DNA of 7,839 nucleotides, taken from positions 1 through 7,839 of the forward strand of contig JAITHQ010000025.1 of the NCBI GenBank assembly GCA_031279925.1. Reading direction: 5' to 3'. The notes below the pieces were generated by a model. It was given only the letters and a program-made list of their open reading frames with translations. It was not told the DNA's origin and ran no database searches. How positions within the stretch are numbered: position 1 is the first letter of the stretch; every line of letters starts with the position of its first letter. This document shows positions 6,811-7,839 of this stretch, piece after piece. The position numbers and the translations under genes are program-made. Source of the stretch: Treponema sp. GTDB lineage: Bacteria > Spirochaetota > Spirochaetia > Treponematales > Breznakiellaceae.

Positions 6811-7833
6811 ATGAAGAAAGTTATCGTACTTTCACTCATCATCAGCCTTATCGCAGCCGCGGCAGTTTTTGCCGGCGGCGGTACGCAACAGGCTGGCGGA
6901 AAACAGCGGCATGCCATCGTGTTCAAAAGCACGGGCAACCCCTACGGCGAGCGGCAAATGGGCGGCTTCAAACAGGGAATCGAAGAGCAGGGCTTTGAGG
7001 CGATTCTGCGCGCGCCCGATCTTCCCAATGCCGAACCCCAGATTCAGATGATTGAACAGCTGGTTGCCCAGCGGGTTAATTCGATCTGTATTGTGGGTAA
7101 CGACTACGATGCGCTGCAGCCGGTGCTTACCAAGGCAATGAATCAGGGGATAAAAATTTATTCGCTGGATTCATCGGTCAATCCCAAAAGCCGCATGACC
7201 CATGTCAATCAGGCCGATACGCAGAAAATCGGCGAGACCCTTGTTGAAGCGGCGTTTGACATGGCCGGCGGCAGCGGGGACATCGCTATCCTTTCCGCTA
7301 CCAGTCAGGCGTCAAACCAGAACGCATGGATTGCGGTAATGCAGGAAACGCTGAAGCAGTCCAAGTATGCCAATCTCAAACTGGTAAAAATTGCCTACGG
7401 TGATGACCTCCGCGACAAGTCCACTTCCGAAACCCAGGGACTTATCGCCAGCTTCCCGAACCTCAAGGTAATTATTGCCCCCACCACCGTTGGCATTGCG
7501 GCGGCGGCAAAAGTTGTTACCGACCAGAACCTTGTCGGCAAGGTAAAAATTACCGGCCTTGGCCTGCCCTCGGAAATGGCCGATTACATCAACAACAACG
7601 CCTGCCCCTACATGTTCCTGTGGAATCCGATTGACGTAGGCTACCTTGGGTCTTATGTGGCAACCGCCCTTACCAGCGGCAAGATCACCGGAAAGGCCGG
7701 GGACAGTTTCAGCGCGGGTAAACTTGGCAATTACACCATTGTACAGGCTCCCGATGGCGGCACCGAAGTTCTGCTGGGCCCGCCCTTCAAATTTGATCCC
7801 GCAAACATCAACGACTGGAAGAGCGTGTATTAA
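6811..7833 (+). CDS. Periplasmic sugar-binding protein of ABC importer (RhaS/LsrB-like, Peripla_BP_4 type)
   Basis: A 340-residue exported protein from the ATG at 6811. The signal peptide is clear: KK at 2-3, a hydrophobic core (about 4-19) and an AVFA cleavage site before GGGTQQ. There is no lipobox cysteine, so it is probably free in the periplasm. The mature part has the two-lobe type I binding fold: AIVFKSTGNPYGERQMGGFK (35-54), AQRVNSICIVGNDYDALQP (86-104), IKIYSLDSSV (114-123), GDIAILSATSQASNQNAW (156-173), VIIAPTTVGIAAAAK (220-234) and MFLWNPIDVGYLGSYVA (268-284). The LWNPID.GYL segment recalls RhaS-type rhamnose-binding proteins and the overall layout also recalls LsrB. It is the last operon gene in view, preceded by a hairpin and a strong AGGAGG. 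It is the specificity component of the importer; sugar identity is not settled. Six bases remain after the stop, so no terminator can be judged. Confidence 0.93.
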   Translation: MKKVIVLSLIISLIAAAAVFAGGGTQQAGGKQRHAIVFKSTGNPYGERQMGGFKQGIEEQGFEAILRAPDLPNAEPQIQMIEQLVAQRVNSICIVGNDYDALQPVLTKAMNQGIKIYSLDSSVNPKSRMTHVNQADTQKIGETLVEAAFDMAGGSGDIAILSATSQASNQNAWIAVMQETLKQSKYANLKLVKIAYGDDLRDKSTSETQGLIASFPNLKVIIAPTTVGIAAAAKVVTDQNLVGKVKITGLGLPSEMADYINNNACPYMFLWNPIDVGYLGSYVATALTSGKITGKAGDSFSAGKLGNYTIVQAPDGGTEVLLGPPFKFDPANINDWKSVY

Positions 7834-7839
7834 AAAATA

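Overview
The window looks like ordinary chromosomal DNA from a bacterium of about 50% GC. The best guess is a spirochaete, possibly a termite-gut Treponema-like lineage. The support is indirect: balanced base composition, a secretion signal ending in an AVFA/GGG junction of a kind I associate with Treponema exported proteins, and the general gene style. Nothing here is a phylogenetic marker, so this is an inference of moderate strength.

Left part, minus strand (1-1718): an AraC-family transcription regulator is followed, two bases later, by a lipoate-protein ligase A gene that runs off the left edge. Centre (about 1671-1763): a very compact divergent control region of only 45 bp if the annotated araC start is right, or 93 bp if araC starts at its second Met. 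Right part, plus strand (1764-7833): a tightly packed five-gene operon. It encodes a sugar isomerase of the L-arabinose/L-fucose isomerase superfamily, a two-domain sugar ABC ATPase, two RbsC-type permeases and a periplasmic sugar-binding protein. The gaps are 12, 55, 16 and 59 bases, and each gene has a recognisable ribosome binding site.

How they work together: the binding protein captures a sugar in the periplasm, the two permeases and the ATPase import it, and the isomerase converts the aldose to a ketose. The divergent AraC protein, with an N-terminal cupin-like sensor domain, is the obvious candidate regulator. The transporter resembles the RhaSTPQ (rhamnose) and Lsr (autoinducer-2) branch of the family. 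The isomerase resembles AraA and keeps all four metal-ligand positions. The sugar is therefore not settled: no kinase or aldolase lies in the window, and these may lie just to the right.

Noncoding structure is sparse but real. A perfect 15-bp inverted repeat sits between the ATPase and first permease genes, and a GC-rich 7-bp hairpin precedes the binding-protein gene. There is also a small inverted repeat inside the start of araC and a plausible araC promoter overlapping the isomerase start. No RNA genes, mobile elements, CRISPR arrays or origins were seen, and no gene-free stretch exceeds 100 bases.
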